A stretch of 64,000 nucleotides of DNA from SZAS-103 sp038316385 (GTDB lineage: Bacteria > Pseudomonadota > Gammaproteobacteria > Xanthomonadales > Xanthomonadaceae), in NCBI GenBank assembly GCA_038316385.1, contig JBBQAN010000003.1, forward strand, positions 62,001 through 126,000, read 5' to 3'. A program made the position numbers and the translations under genes. The notes under the pieces are model-generated. The model was not told the DNA's origin, made no database searches, and saw only the letters and a list, made by a program, of their open reading frames with translations. Position 1 is the stretch's first letter. Every line of letters starts with the position of its first letter. This document shows positions 30,570 to 38,188 of the stretch, in pieces.

Positions 30570-31265
30570 ATGAATGAATTGCCGAAACTGATGCCCACCA
30601 GCGCCAGCGCCGAAACCTTCGGCGGCGTGACCTACCACATCGATGGCGAACTGGTGCCGGTGCTCACCGTCGATGTCTCGAAAATGTCGATCTATTTCGA
30701 GCACCACATCCTGCTGTGGAAGCACCCGACCGTGCAGATCAGCCTGAAGTCGATGAAGGGCGCGCTGAAACGGATGATGGCCGGCATGCAGGTGTTCGTG
30801 ACGCAGGCCAGTGGCGCGGGGATGATCGCCTTCAGCCGCGACGGCGCCGGCCACATCGTGCCGATCCATCTCGCAAAGGGGCAGGAATTACATGTGCGCG
30901 AGCACCAGTTCCTCGCCGCCACAGAAAGCATCGATTACACCTTCGAGCGCGTGAAAGGTGCCGCCAACATGCTGTTCGGCGGCACCGGATTCTTCATCGA
31001 CAAATTCAACAGCCACGCCGGCGACGGCATCCTCTGGCTGCACGGCTACGGCAACGTGTACGAGAAAATTCTCGCAGCCGGCGAAGTCATCGACATCGAG
31101 CCGGGCGGCTGGCTCTACAAGGAGCCGACGGTTCGGATGGAAACGAAAATCGATCGCCTCAGCAGCGGCCTGTTCGGCGGCATGAACCTGATCGTGAATC
31201 GATTCACCGGGCCGGGGCGCGTGGGCATCCAGTCGATGTATATGCACTTTGGGGAGTCGGAGTAA
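30570..31265 (+). CDS. AIM24/TIGR00266 family protein
   Basis: Soluble beta-rich protein of 231 residues. Start ATG 30570 with CAGGAG upstream. Repeated Gly-rich beta strands such as GAGMIAFSRDGAGHIVPI, the AREHQFLAAT-like stretch and VNRFTGPGRVGIQSMYMH are typical of the TIGR00266/AIM24 fold (double-stranded beta-helix-like). The human/yeast homologue is a mitochondrial membrane organiser; bacterial function is unknown. It follows the DUF6328 gene closely. Confidence 0.82.
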   Translation: MNELPKLMPTSASAETFGGVTYHIDGELVPVLTVDVSKMSIYFEHHILLWKHPTVQISLKSMKGALKRMMAGMQVFVTQASGAGMIAFSRDGAGHIVPIHLAKGQELHVREHQFLAATESIDYTFERVKGAANMLFGGTGFFIDKFNSHAGDGILWLHGYGNVYEKILAAGEVIDIEPGGWLYKEPTVRMETKIDRLSSGLFGGMNLIVNRFTGPGRVGIQSMYMHFGESE

Positions 31266-31299
31266 GGCGGGTGAGTTGAGCCGTCGAAGGAACTTAAAA

Positions 31300-31944
31300 A
31301 TGAAAAAGTTTTATACGATATGCACTACATTGGGCTTGTCCGCTTTCTTGAACGGATGTGGTGGACAACCCGCGGTCTCCCGGGAAAGCGTTGCCATGCA
31401 AGCTGAAGCAAAGTCAGCTCCTTCCGAATGTGCAACCGCTGAGAAGAGTAGCGATGGGGCAATGCAGACTAAAAATGTGGATTGCACGGCAAAAGAACTG
31501 GAAGACGTCAATGCGTTGGATTCCAAGATTACTTCGATCGACGATCGTTATCCTGCGCCCGAACCGCCACTCAACGCATTACGTTTGAAGGCCATTGGTG
31601 TCGCTGCACCGGGACTGATCCGCTTTCGAAACGCCCCCACGATACGCATCGATGGCATCCGCTGTCCGCAGGACGGAATTGAGCGACTATCGAAGAAGAT
31701 TCTTGCTGCCGATGCCGAGGTGGTGATTTCTCCCGACGAACCAGTTGTGCATGGGCCGCTTCCTGCAGTTGTATGGCTGACTTATGTGAAATCGGCCAAA
31801 GAGCCTGCTGCGAGCGAAATGTTCAGTTCGATTGCTGATGCAGCCTTGATGAACAACTGGTGCGAAGCAGAATATTCGTCAACCAGCAAATACAACGAGC
31901 GCTACGCCGCCTTGGCGCAGGCATTTGGGGCTAACAAGAAATAG
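31300..31944 (+). CDS. Orphan lipoprotein
   Basis: Predicted lipoprotein of 214 residues; start ATG 31300 with AAGGA 9 nt upstream. The signal MKKFYTICTTLGLSAFLNGC has a lipobox ending in FLNGC, less standard than LAGC. The mature part begins with a Ser/Ala/Glu-rich flexible region with two Cys, then a folded part with DGIRCPQDGIERLSKK and NNWCEAEYSS. Codon use is more AT-rich than its neighbours. I do not recognise it. Confidence 0.7.
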   Translation: MKKFYTICTTLGLSAFLNGCGGQPAVSRESVAMQAEAKSAPSECATAEKSSDGAMQTKNVDCTAKELEDVNALDSKITSIDDRYPAPEPPLNALRLKAIGVAAPGLIRFRNAPTIRIDGIRCPQDGIERLSKKILAADAEVVISPDEPVVHGPLPAVVWLTYVKSAKEPAASEMFSSIADAALMNNWCEAEYSSTSKYNERYAALAQAFGANKK

Positions 31945-31999
31945 CTCGTTGTCCGGAACTGCATTCGACCCATGAGCAAGAAATCTAGGACCACCGCCC

Positions 32000-32418
32000 A
32001 TGAACGATTTTACCCTCGTCTACCCCATGTTCGCGATGGTCATTCTGACCGCAACCGTGCTGGTCATCCTGTTCCGCAGCCGGGTGCGCGCGGTGCGCGG
32101 CGGCAAGGTGAACACGACTTATTTCCGCACCTACCAGGGCGAGATCGAGCCCGACGAAACGGCGAAGCCGTCGCGGCATTTCGTCAACCTGTTTGAGGCG
32201 CCGACGCTGTTTTATGCGGCCTGTGTCACCGCGATGATCGTGCACGATTCCGCCATTGCGGTCCAAGTGCTGGCGTGGCTCTACGTCCCGCGCGCGTGGC
32301 ACACGCGATCATCCACCTCGGCGGCAATCGCATCCGTTACCGGTTGCGAGCTTACTTCGCTGGCTGGCTGGTGTTGTTCGCGGTCTGGATTCACATCGTC
32401 GTGCACGTGGCATTGTGA
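32000..32418 (+). pseudogene. MAPEG family membrane protein, frameshifted
   Basis: The first frame (ATG 32000) encodes MNDFTLVYPMFAMVILTATV and a clear MAPEG N-half to about residue 97 (LAWLYV). Around 32293-32300 one base appears missing: the continuation RVAHAIIHLGGNRIRYRLRA followed by the last membrane helix and VVHVAL lies in the +1-shifted frame and stops at 32416-32418. RxxHxxIH is the conserved MAPEG (glutathione/eicosanoid membrane protein) motif, so the shift destroys the functional C-half. Without correction the first frame reads on to 32494 as Ser/Trp/His-rich nonsense. Either a real frameshift or a base-calling error in the GCGCGCG run. Confidence 0.8.
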
Positions 32419-32520
32419 GCGCTGGCATCGGTGGCATCGCCTGTTCCATGTCTGTCCGCATGCACTGCGCCGATCCAGTCGCGTTCTAAGCTAGCAACAA
32501 CCGAATCGGAGAAAGCAGGC

Positions 32521-33150
32521 GTGGCCGAGACCGAATCGAATCGACGACCAATCGCCGCACGCGATACCGGCTGGGCGCGGCGAATTGCGGCAGCGCTGGC
32601 GCGCTCGTCGATCACGCCGAACCAGATCTCGGTGATCAGCATCGTGTTCGCAGGCATCGGTGCTGCGCTGCTTGTGTGGTGGCCGACAGGGATCGGTTTG
32701 CTGCTGTGCGCGTGCTGCGTGCAATTGCGGCTGGTTTGCAATCTGCTCGACGGAATGGTCGCGATGGAAGGCGGCAAGGCGTCGGCAGTCGGCAAGATCT
32801 ACAACGAATTTCCGGATCGCATTGCAGATTCATTGCTGATCGTCGCGCTCGGCTACGCCTGCGGCACGCCATGGCTCGGCTGGATCGGTGCGTTGCTCGC
32901 AGCGTTGACGGCGTATGTACGCGTGTTCGGCGGATCGCTTGGCTTCGCCCAGGATTTTCGTGGGCCGTTCGCGAAGCAGCAGCGCATGGCGGTGTTGACG
33001 GTTGCATGCATCGCGGGTGCGGTGGAACTGTTCTGGCATCCCGAACGGTACGCGTTGCTGGCCGCCGCAATTGTGATCGCGGTCGGTTCGCTGCTGACCT
33101 GCGTCACGCGAACGCTGGCGATCGCAAAGCTGCTGCGGGAATCGAATTGA
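32521..33150 (+). CDS. CDP-alcohol phosphatidyltransferase family protein with altered motif
   Basis: Membrane protein of 209 residues, about six hydrophobic segments. The GTG start at 32521 is preferred (GGAGA upstream; an earlier in-frame ATG at 32431 would add a Cys/Ser-rich unconserved stretch). The family motif D-x2-DG-x2-AR-x8-G-x3-D-x3-D is present with exact spacing but altered: NLLDGMVAM, then G after 8 residues and YNEFPD. First Asp is Asn, Arg is Met and third Asp is Asn. The gene heads a trio with a PlsC-like acyltransferase and a CdsA-like cytidylyltransferase, resembling the ynbAB arrangement of enterics. Product unknown. Confidence 0.82.
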   Translation: MAETESNRRPIAARDTGWARRIAAALARSSITPNQISVISIVFAGIGAALLVWWPTGIGLLLCACCVQLRLVCNLLDGMVAMEGGKASAVGKIYNEFPDRIADSLLIVALGYACGTPWLGWIGALLAALTAYVRVFGGSLGFAQDFRGPFAKQQRMAVLTVACIAGAVELFWHPERYALLAAAIVIAVGSLLTCVTRTLAIAKLLRESN

Positions 33151-33151
33151 C

Positions 33152-33748
33152 ATGTGGCTTTCGCATCTGCTCGCCGGGATGGTGCGCGTGATAGTCGGCG
33201 CGCAGCCGTGCTGGATCGGGTGCAAGCCATCTCCCGCCTTGCGCATCTACTACGCGAACCACACCAGCCACTTCGACGCGCTCGCGTTGTGGAGCGCGCT
33301 GCCGACGAAACTGCGCACGACGACGCGCCCGGTCGCCGCCAAGGATTACTGGAGTACCGGAATCCGCGCCTGGGTCGCGACGAATGGATTCAACGCGTTG
33401 TTCATCGATCGCAATGCTGACAAGAGCGTTGGCGATCCGCTCGCGCCGCTGTTCGAGGCGTTGGCACGCGGCGAATCGTTGATCATCTTTCCCGAAGGCA
33501 CACGCCGCGCGCAGGCATTGCCGAGCCCGTTCAAGAGCGGCATCTTTCATCTTGCGACGCGCTTTCCAGATGCCGAACTGATTCCGGTCTATCTTGATAA
33601 TCTGTATCGCAGCATGCCCAAGGGTACGTACCTGCCTGTGCCGCTGACGTGTTCGGTGCGCTTCGGCACGCCGCTCGAACGCCGTGCTGACGAAGCCAAG
33701 GACGTCTTCCTCGAACGCGCGCGCGCAGCCATCGTGGAGCTCGCATGA
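33152..33748 (+). CDS. Lysophospholipid (1-acylglycerol-3-phosphate) acyltransferase, PlsC-like
   Basis: Acyltransferase of 198 residues that transfers a fatty acyl chain to a lysophospholipid. Catalytic motif I NHTSHFD (H-x4-D), motif II-like NALFIDRN, motif III FPEGTRR (acceptor binding) and motif IV LIPVYLDN. Shorter than E. coli PlsC (245) and lacking an obvious N-terminal transmembrane helix. It starts 1 nt after the upstream gene's stop and overlaps the cdsA-like ATG by 4 nt, so the three genes form one translational unit. Confidence 0.88.
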   Translation: MWLSHLLAGMVRVIVGAQPCWIGCKPSPALRIYYANHTSHFDALALWSALPTKLRTTTRPVAAKDYWSTGIRAWVATNGFNALFIDRNADKSVGDPLAPLFEALARGESLIIFPEGTRRAQALPSPFKSGIFHLATRFPDAELIPVYLDNLYRSMPKGTYLPVPLTCSVRFGTPLERRADEAKDVFLERARAAIVELA

Positions 33749-34686
33749 ACTCGCAGGAAAAATTCTATTGGCTGATGGGCGGCATCGCCGCGTTGATGGT
33801 GGCCGCCTCGCTGATCGGCTTTATATTGCAGCTGCGCGCAAAAAAACGCGGCGGCAGCTTGACCATCGACAACCTCAACCAACGCACGCGCGCGTGGTGG
33901 GTGATGGTCGCGGTGCTCGCAGCATGTTTTCTGCTCGGGCAGACCGCGACCGTTCTGCTGTTCGCAATCGCGTCGGTATTCGCGTTTCGCGAATTCGTCA
34001 CCCTCACGCCGACCAGGCCCGGCGATCACCTGCCGCTGGTCGTGTGCTTTTACGTGATGATTCCGGTGCAGTACTGGCTGATCTGCGATGGCTGGTACGG
34101 ATTATTTTCAGTGTTCCTGCCGGTCTACGGATTCCTTTCGTTGCCGGTGCTGATGGCGATGTCCGGCGACACCGATGGTTTCCTTGAGCGCGTGACCAAG
34201 ATCCAGTGGGGCATCCTGATCACGGTCTATTGCATCAGCTACGTGCCCGCCATCCTGTTGCTCGACATGCGTGGCGACACGAACCAGAAATTGCTGTTGA
34301 TGATCTACCTGCTGCTGGTCGTGCAGATCAGCGACGTGCTGCAATACGTGTTCGGAAAATTGTTCGGCAAGCATCCGATCGCGCCACGCGTCAGTCCGTC
34401 GAAAACGGTGGAAGGTTTCATTGGCGGCGGCTTGAGTGCGATCGGCATCGGCACCGCTTTATGGCGGCTCACGCCGTTCACGCCGATGCAGGCCTGCGGA
34501 ATGTCAGCGGTGATCGTGATCGCCGGTTTCCTCGGCGGCCTGTCGTTGTCTGCGGCCAAGCGCAGCCTCGGTGCGAAAGACTGGGGCTCGATGATCGAAG
34601 GCCACGGCGGCATGCTCGACCGCTTCGACTCGGTGAGCTTTGCCGCGCCGGTGTTTTTCCATCTGTGCCGGTATTACTTCTTCTAG
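33745..34686 (+). CDS. Phosphatidate cytidylyltransferase family protein (CdsA-like)
   Basis: Polytopic membrane enzyme of 313 residues, about eight hydrophobic segments, predicted to activate phosphatidic acid with CTP. Signature: SPSKTVEGFIGGG and C-terminal KRSLGAKDWGSMIEGHGGMLDRFDS, the CdsA consensus with its metal-binding Asp. Position after a CDP-alcohol phosphatidyltransferase and an acyltransferase, not in the usual frr-uppS-cdsA-dxr cluster, makes it a likely second, specialised CdsA (YnbB-like). That assignment is inference. Confidence 0.88.
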   Translation: MNSQEKFYWLMGGIAALMVAASLIGFILQLRAKKRGGSLTIDNLNQRTRAWWVMVAVLAACFLLGQTATVLLFAIASVFAFREFVTLTPTRPGDHLPLVVCFYVMIPVQYWLICDGWYGLFSVFLPVYGFLSLPVLMAMSGDTDGFLERVTKIQWGILITVYCISYVPAILLLDMRGDTNQKLLLMIYLLLVVQISDVLQYVFGKLFGKHPIAPRVSPSKTVEGFIGGGLSAIGIGTALWRLTPFTPMQACGMSAVIVIAGFLGGLSLSAAKRSLGAKDWGSMIEGHGGMLDRFDSVSFAAPVFFHLCRYYFF

Positions 34687-34760
34687 GCGGCAGCCATTGC
34701 AGGTGCGCTTTGCGAGCCGCGTCGCGATGGCAACACGGCCCGCAGGCGGAGGTTGAAGCA

Positions 34761-35402
34761 TCAACTCTGGCTACGCTTGCCCTGGTTGCCGCGTCCGAAC
34801 GAATGTCCGGCCGGTTCGGGCTGCATTCCAGTCGTGATCTGCGGCGGTTGTTCGGTGGAATCCGCATCCGGCGCGTGGCCGTGATCGTGCACATCGCCGC
34901 CGCCCGGATAGCTGGGCGGGTGTTTCGCAAGTTCGTTCTTGGCCTGCAGCAATGCGCGCGTGTTGGCAAGCGCCTGCTTTGGGGTGATGCGGCGCGGGGC
35001 GCGCTTGGGCGTGGTTTTCTTGCTGTTGCTTTTTGTCGTCGTCACGCCTGTACGCGCTGAAGTCTTTTTCGTCGCCGGCTTCAGGGCTGCGGATTTGCTC
35101 AACGACTTTTTTGCAGCCGGTTTCGTCCCGACCTTTTTTGCGATCTTCCTGGAAGCCTTTTTTGTTGAAGTCTTTTTCGCAGACTTGATGGCGGTTTTCT
35201 TTACCGCTTTTCGAGCGCTGGCCGCGCCTGCGGTCTTTTTCACGATCTTCTTCGCGGGCTTGCGCGCTGCCTTGGCCGGGGCTTTACGGACTGCCTTCGC
35301 GGCGACCTTCTTCTTCGCTGCCGTTTTCGCAGGCTTGCTGACGGTTTTCCTTGCAGGTTTTTTCGCGGTGCTGCGGCTGGTTGTCGCTTTGCGTGTGGCC
35401 AT
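34761..35402 (-). CDS. Histone H1-like Lys/Ala-rich protein
   Basis: Highly basic protein of 213 residues. Start ATG 35402 (7 nt from AAGGAG); ATG 35405 directly before it is equally possible. The first 130 residues are almost only Lys, Ala, Thr, Ser and Arg in KKxxAKK-type repeats like the C-terminal tail of eukaryotic histone H1 and bacterial AlgP/Hc1-type proteins. The C-terminal third is different: RRITPKQALANTRALLQAK, a probable helix, then a Gly/His/Asp tail (GGGDVHDHGHAPDAD). Likely a DNA- or RNA-binding nucleoid protein. It is convergent with the cdsA-like gene and divergent from the sigma factor. Confidence 0.85.
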   Translation of the reverse strand: MATRKATTSRSTAKKPARKTVSKPAKTAAKKKVAAKAVRKAPAKAARKPAKKIVKKTAGAASARKAVKKTAIKSAKKTSTKKASRKIAKKVGTKPAAKKSLSKSAALKPATKKTSARTGVTTTKSNSKKTTPKRAPRRITPKQALANTRALLQAKNELAKHPPSYPGGGDVHDHGHAPDADSTEQPPQITTGMQPEPAGHSFGRGNQGKRSQS

Positions 35403-35630
35403 CATGCTGCTCCTTGTCTGGATGGATCGTCGCGCATCGTGCACAAGTCGTCGAGCCGACGCGTGGTTCGAGCATAAGCCACGGCGCCGGCATGCAGCCA
35501 TCTGGGGGCGCTCGGCTTCAGGAAAGGGTCATCCGTGTCGGCGTCGGCGGCGTGCGTGTGATTTTTTTTCTGCCCGAACGAATCACTGGATGTGACCAGC
35601 GCGAACTGACGCAGGATTCAGGAGAATGCA

Positions 35631-36164
35631 GTGCAGGCGGCAACGATGGGGACAACGATGAATGCATCGCGCGACCGGTTCCAGGCGTTGCTCGCGCAAC
35701 ATGAGAAGATCGTGTTCAAGGTCGCGGCGATGTATTGCCGCAACGCAGAAGACCGCCGCGATCTCGCGCAGGAGATCTGTGTGCAGGCCTGGCGCTCGTT
35801 CGGCAGCTATGACGAAGCGCGATCGTTCTCGACCTGGATGTACCGCATCGCGTTGAACGTCGCGATCTCGTTTGCGCGCCAAGCTGGGCATCGCTCGCGT
35901 CACGCGGTTCCGCTGCATGAGGACGCGCACGACATCGCCGACGACAGCGCCGTACCGAACGAACCCGACGAACGCGTGCGCGCGCTGCACGCCTTCATCG
36001 CACAACTCGACGCGCTCCATCGCGCGCTGATGCTGCTCTATCTCGAAGACCGCAGCTACCGCGAGATCGCCGAGGTGCTCGGCATCAGCGAAACCAATGT
36101 CGCCACCAAGATCAACCGCCTGAAACAACGCATCCGCGCAGGCATTTCGGAGACTCAGCAATGA
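35631..36164 (+). CDS. ECF-type RNA polymerase sigma factor
   Basis: Group 4 sigma factor of 177 residues. Start at GTG 35631, 6 nt after GGAG; ATGs at 35646 and 35658 are alternatives. Region 2 (about 30-95): AMYCRNAEDRRDLAQEICVQAW and the FSTWMYRIALNVA region 2.4. Region 4 (about 125-175): LMLLYLEDRSYREIAEVLGI helix-turn-helix followed by ETNVATKINRLKQRI. The stop overlaps the ATG of the next membrane-protein gene by 4 nt, the usual layout for a sigma factor with its partner. The regulon cannot be read from here. Confidence 0.92.
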   Translation: MQAATMGTTMNASRDRFQALLAQHEKIVFKVAAMYCRNAEDRRDLAQEICVQAWRSFGSYDEARSFSTWMYRIALNVAISFARQAGHRSRHAVPLHEDAHDIADDSAVPNEPDERVRALHAFIAQLDALHRALMLLYLEDRSYREIAEVLGISETNVATKINRLKQRIRAGISETQQ

Positions 36165-36829
36165 ACGGGAGCAACGTGATGGAACTCGACGACTTCAAAC
36201 AAGCCTGGCAGGTAATCGATCGTCGCCTCGAACAGCAGTACGCGCTGAACCTGCAGGGGTTCCGCGATGGCCGGCTCGACAAGCTGCGGCGCGGCCTGCG
36301 TCCACTGGTGTGGGGGCAGGCGATCCAGATGGTGATCGGCGCACTCGGCCTGCTGGTGCTCGCGCCGATCTGGATTACCCATCGTGACATCGTGTCAGTG
36401 TTGATCGCTGGCGTGGTGATGCACGTGTACTGCGTCGGTTTGATCGTATTCGGTGCGGTGATCCAGGCGCAGGTTGCGCGGCTCGATTACGGCGCACCCG
36501 TGCTCGCAATCCAGCGGCAACTGCTGAAGTTGCGCACGACCTATTCGCTCGGCGGCGCGCTGGTGGTAGGCCTGCCGTGGTGGTTCCTCACCGCGCCCTT
36601 GCTGGTGGTGCTGACGCGCGGCGCGATCATGACCAACGCGCCGGCGGTGATCTGGAGCCAACTCGCTATCGGCGCCGTCGGGCTGGTCGCAACATTCTGG
36701 TTCCATCGCTGGTCGCGCCAGCCGCAGCGCGCGGAGTTCGGACGCAAACTCGACGACAGCACTGCGGGCGGCAGCATTCGTCGCGCACAGGCGATGCTCG
36801 ACGAAATCGCGCGTTTCGAACAGGAGTGA
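36161..36829 (+). CDS. Membrane protein coupled to ECF sigma factor
   Basis: Protein of 222 residues with a cytoplasmic N-terminal helical segment (ELDDFKQAWQVIDRRLEQQ, about 8-30) followed by four hydrophobic segments (about 50-70, 80-100, 130-150, 165-185) and a charged C-terminus (QAMLDEIARFEQE). No zinc-binding HxxxCxxC anti-sigma motif is present. The 4-nt overlap with the sigma gene suggests a membrane anti-sigma or sensor role, which is inference from context. A 13-bp hairpin follows immediately. Confidence 0.78.
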   Translation: MNGSNVMELDDFKQAWQVIDRRLEQQYALNLQGFRDGRLDKLRRGLRPLVWGQAIQMVIGALGLLVLAPIWITHRDIVSVLIAGVVMHVYCVGLIVFGAVIQAQVARLDYGAPVLAIQRQLLKLRTTYSLGGALVVGLPWWFLTAPLLVVLTRGAIMTNAPAVIWSQLAIGAVGLVATFWFHRWSRQPQRAEFGRKLDDSTAGGSIRRAQAMLDEIARFEQE

Positions 36830-36834
36830 CTTCA

Positions 36835-36871
36835 ACCTGATCGGCGGTCAATTACAGGCCGCCGATCAGGT
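36835..36871. terminator. 13-bp hairpin after sigma factor operon
   Basis: Arms ACCTGATCGGCGG (36835-36847) and CCGCCGATCAGGT (36859-36871), perfectly complementary, loop 11 nt. It starts 6 nt after the stop of the membrane-protein gene. Downstream sequence is GTCTTGATTTGG, a weak U-run, so it is probably an intrinsic or attenuating terminator for the sigma operon. Confidence 0.65.
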
Positions 36872-36944
36872 GTCTTGATTTGGCCTTCATCTTGCGCGTT
36901 CAATGATCCCCGCGCAGTCGCGCTGATCGCCGGGGGAGGTCGAC

Positions 36945-37316
36945 ATGAAATTCGCAAAACGCTTGTTCCTGATCGCGGCCATCTACGGCATCGTCGGCTT
37001 GGTTCCGCAATACTTCATGGAAGCCAGGAACGGCCGTGATTTCCCACCCGCGATCACGCATCCGGAATACTTCTACGGATTTCTCGGCGTCGCACTCGCA
37101 TGGCAGATCATGTTCCTCATCATCGCCCGCGATCCCGCGCGCTACCGGCTTGCGATGATGCCGGGGGCGTTGGAGAAGATCGGCTTCGGCGGGGCCGGTG
37201 TCATCCTCTATCTGCAAGGGCGCGTCACGACGCAAATGTTGGCGTTCGGCTGCGTCGATCTGATCTTCGCAGCGTTGTTCGTCATCGCGTTCCGCAAGAC
37301 GCCGGATCGCGGGTGA
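36945..37316 (+). CDS. Small membrane protein, unknown
   Basis: Integral membrane protein of 123 residues; ATG 36945 preceded by GGGGGAGG. Four hydrophobic segments: LFLIAAIYGIVGLV, FLGVALAWQIMFLIIA, IGFGGAGVILYLQG and MLAFGCVDLIFAALFVIAF. A short charged loop PQYFMEARNGRDFPP sits after the first segment. No family recognised with certainty. It is convergent with the DUF971 gene, 7 nt between stops. Confidence 0.75.
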   Translation: MKFAKRLFLIAAIYGIVGLVPQYFMEARNGRDFPPAITHPEYFYGFLGVALAWQIMFLIIARDPARYRLAMMPGALEKIGFGGAGVILYLQGRVTTQMLAFGCVDLIFAALFVIAFRKTPDRG

Positions 37317-37323
37317 TTAGCAC

Positions 37324-37677
37324 TCAGCGCGTCACGTTGCCCGCCTCCAGCGCAGCGAGATAATTCGCCCAGCGCATTTCCTGTTCGCGGCCGAGCGTGT
37401 ATAGCGTCGTCCAGCTGAAAATGCCGCTCGCGTGGCCATCGTCGAAGCGCAGCAACACGCCGTAATGGCCGACCGGTTCGATCGCGGCAATGTTCACGTC
37501 GTGCTTGCCGGCCACGAGAACCTTCTGGCCGGGTCCGTGGCCCTGCACTTCCGCACTCGGCGATTCGACGCGCAGGTATTCGCAGGGCAGGCGAAAGGTT
37601 TCGCCGCTATCGAATGCGACTTCGAGCGCGTGCGATGCGCGGTGCAGGACGATGTTGGTGACGCGAGGCGAGGTCAT
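37324..37677 (-). CDS. DUF971 (gamma-butyrobetaine hydroxylase-like N-domain) protein
   Basis: Single-domain protein of 117 residues. The stretch LEVAFDSGETFRLPCEYLRV, the AIEPVGHYGVLLRFDDGH motif and GIFSWTTLYTLG are diagnostic of DUF971/GBBH-like N-terminal domain proteins, which in eukaryotes form the N-domain of gamma-butyrobetaine dioxygenase and in plants/bacteria are linked to Fe-S handling. In gammaproteobacteria it often lies near ubiE or hslUV; here it is alone. Confidence 0.9.
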   Translation of the reverse strand: MTSPRVTNIVLHRASHALEVAFDSGETFRLPCEYLRVESPSAEVQGHGPGQKVLVAGKHDVNIAAIEPVGHYGVLLRFDDGHASGIFSWTTLYTLGREQEMRWANYLAALEAGNVTR

Positions 37678-37822
37678 GCTAGTGATTGTCCCACGCGCCG
37701 CCCTGCATTCCGTCGGGCACTAATGCACCACAAGAAAGGCCGGCATGCGCTATGTCACCACCCAGGACACAACCTCTCCTTGAAGCAGTGTTTTCGGGAC
37801 GTCCCCCGCATGAAATCGTCCG

Positions 37823-38074
37823 CTATTTTTTCTTCTGCGACGTTTGCGCCAATGCACTGCCCGCAGCGGATTTCGAATCTTTCGCCGTCCGACCATCTCG
37901 CAGCGTCTTCGATGCTGCAGACGCCGCCGCCGGGGAGGTGGTTTTGCCGGGTGCCTTGCGTTGCGCCAGCGCGCTGCCGGCGGCAGATTTAGACGCCTTG
38001 CCGGTGGCGGCGCTCGATAGCGTCTTTGACGCGCTGCCCGCAGCCGATTTCGAGGTGACTTCCTTCTTTGCCAT
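37823..38074 (-). CDS. Small basic Ser/Ala-rich repeat protein
   Basis: Protein of 83 residues; ATG 38074 with GGAGAAAC upstream. Three copies of SKSAAGSA lie at residues 8-15, 28-35 and 67-74, the last two extended to SKSAAGSALAQ, and a SKTLRDGRTAKD unit links them. Basic ends (MAKKEV..., ...QKKK). Short proteins with SKxAAxSALSQ repeats occur in many gammaproteobacteria without known function; my recollection of that group is not verified. It is preceded by xerC on the same strand. Confidence 0.78.
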   Translation of the reverse strand: MAKKEVTSKSAAGSASKTLSSAATGKASKSAAGSALAQRKAPGKTTSPAAASAASKTLRDGRTAKDSKSAAGSALAQTSQKKK

Positions 38075-38188
38075 GGGTTTCTCCTTTATAAAGCGCTAGG
38101 CAACAATTGACGGGTAACTCGCGCACCATCATGCGCCCAAAAGTGCAGCCGCGTCAGGCATGCCGAAAGGGACGATGCGCATGCGGTC

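Noticed and set aside
34900..35400. Low-complexity AAG/GCC runs considered as a DNA repeat
   Set aside because: Explained by Lys/Ala-rich coding in the histone-like gene.
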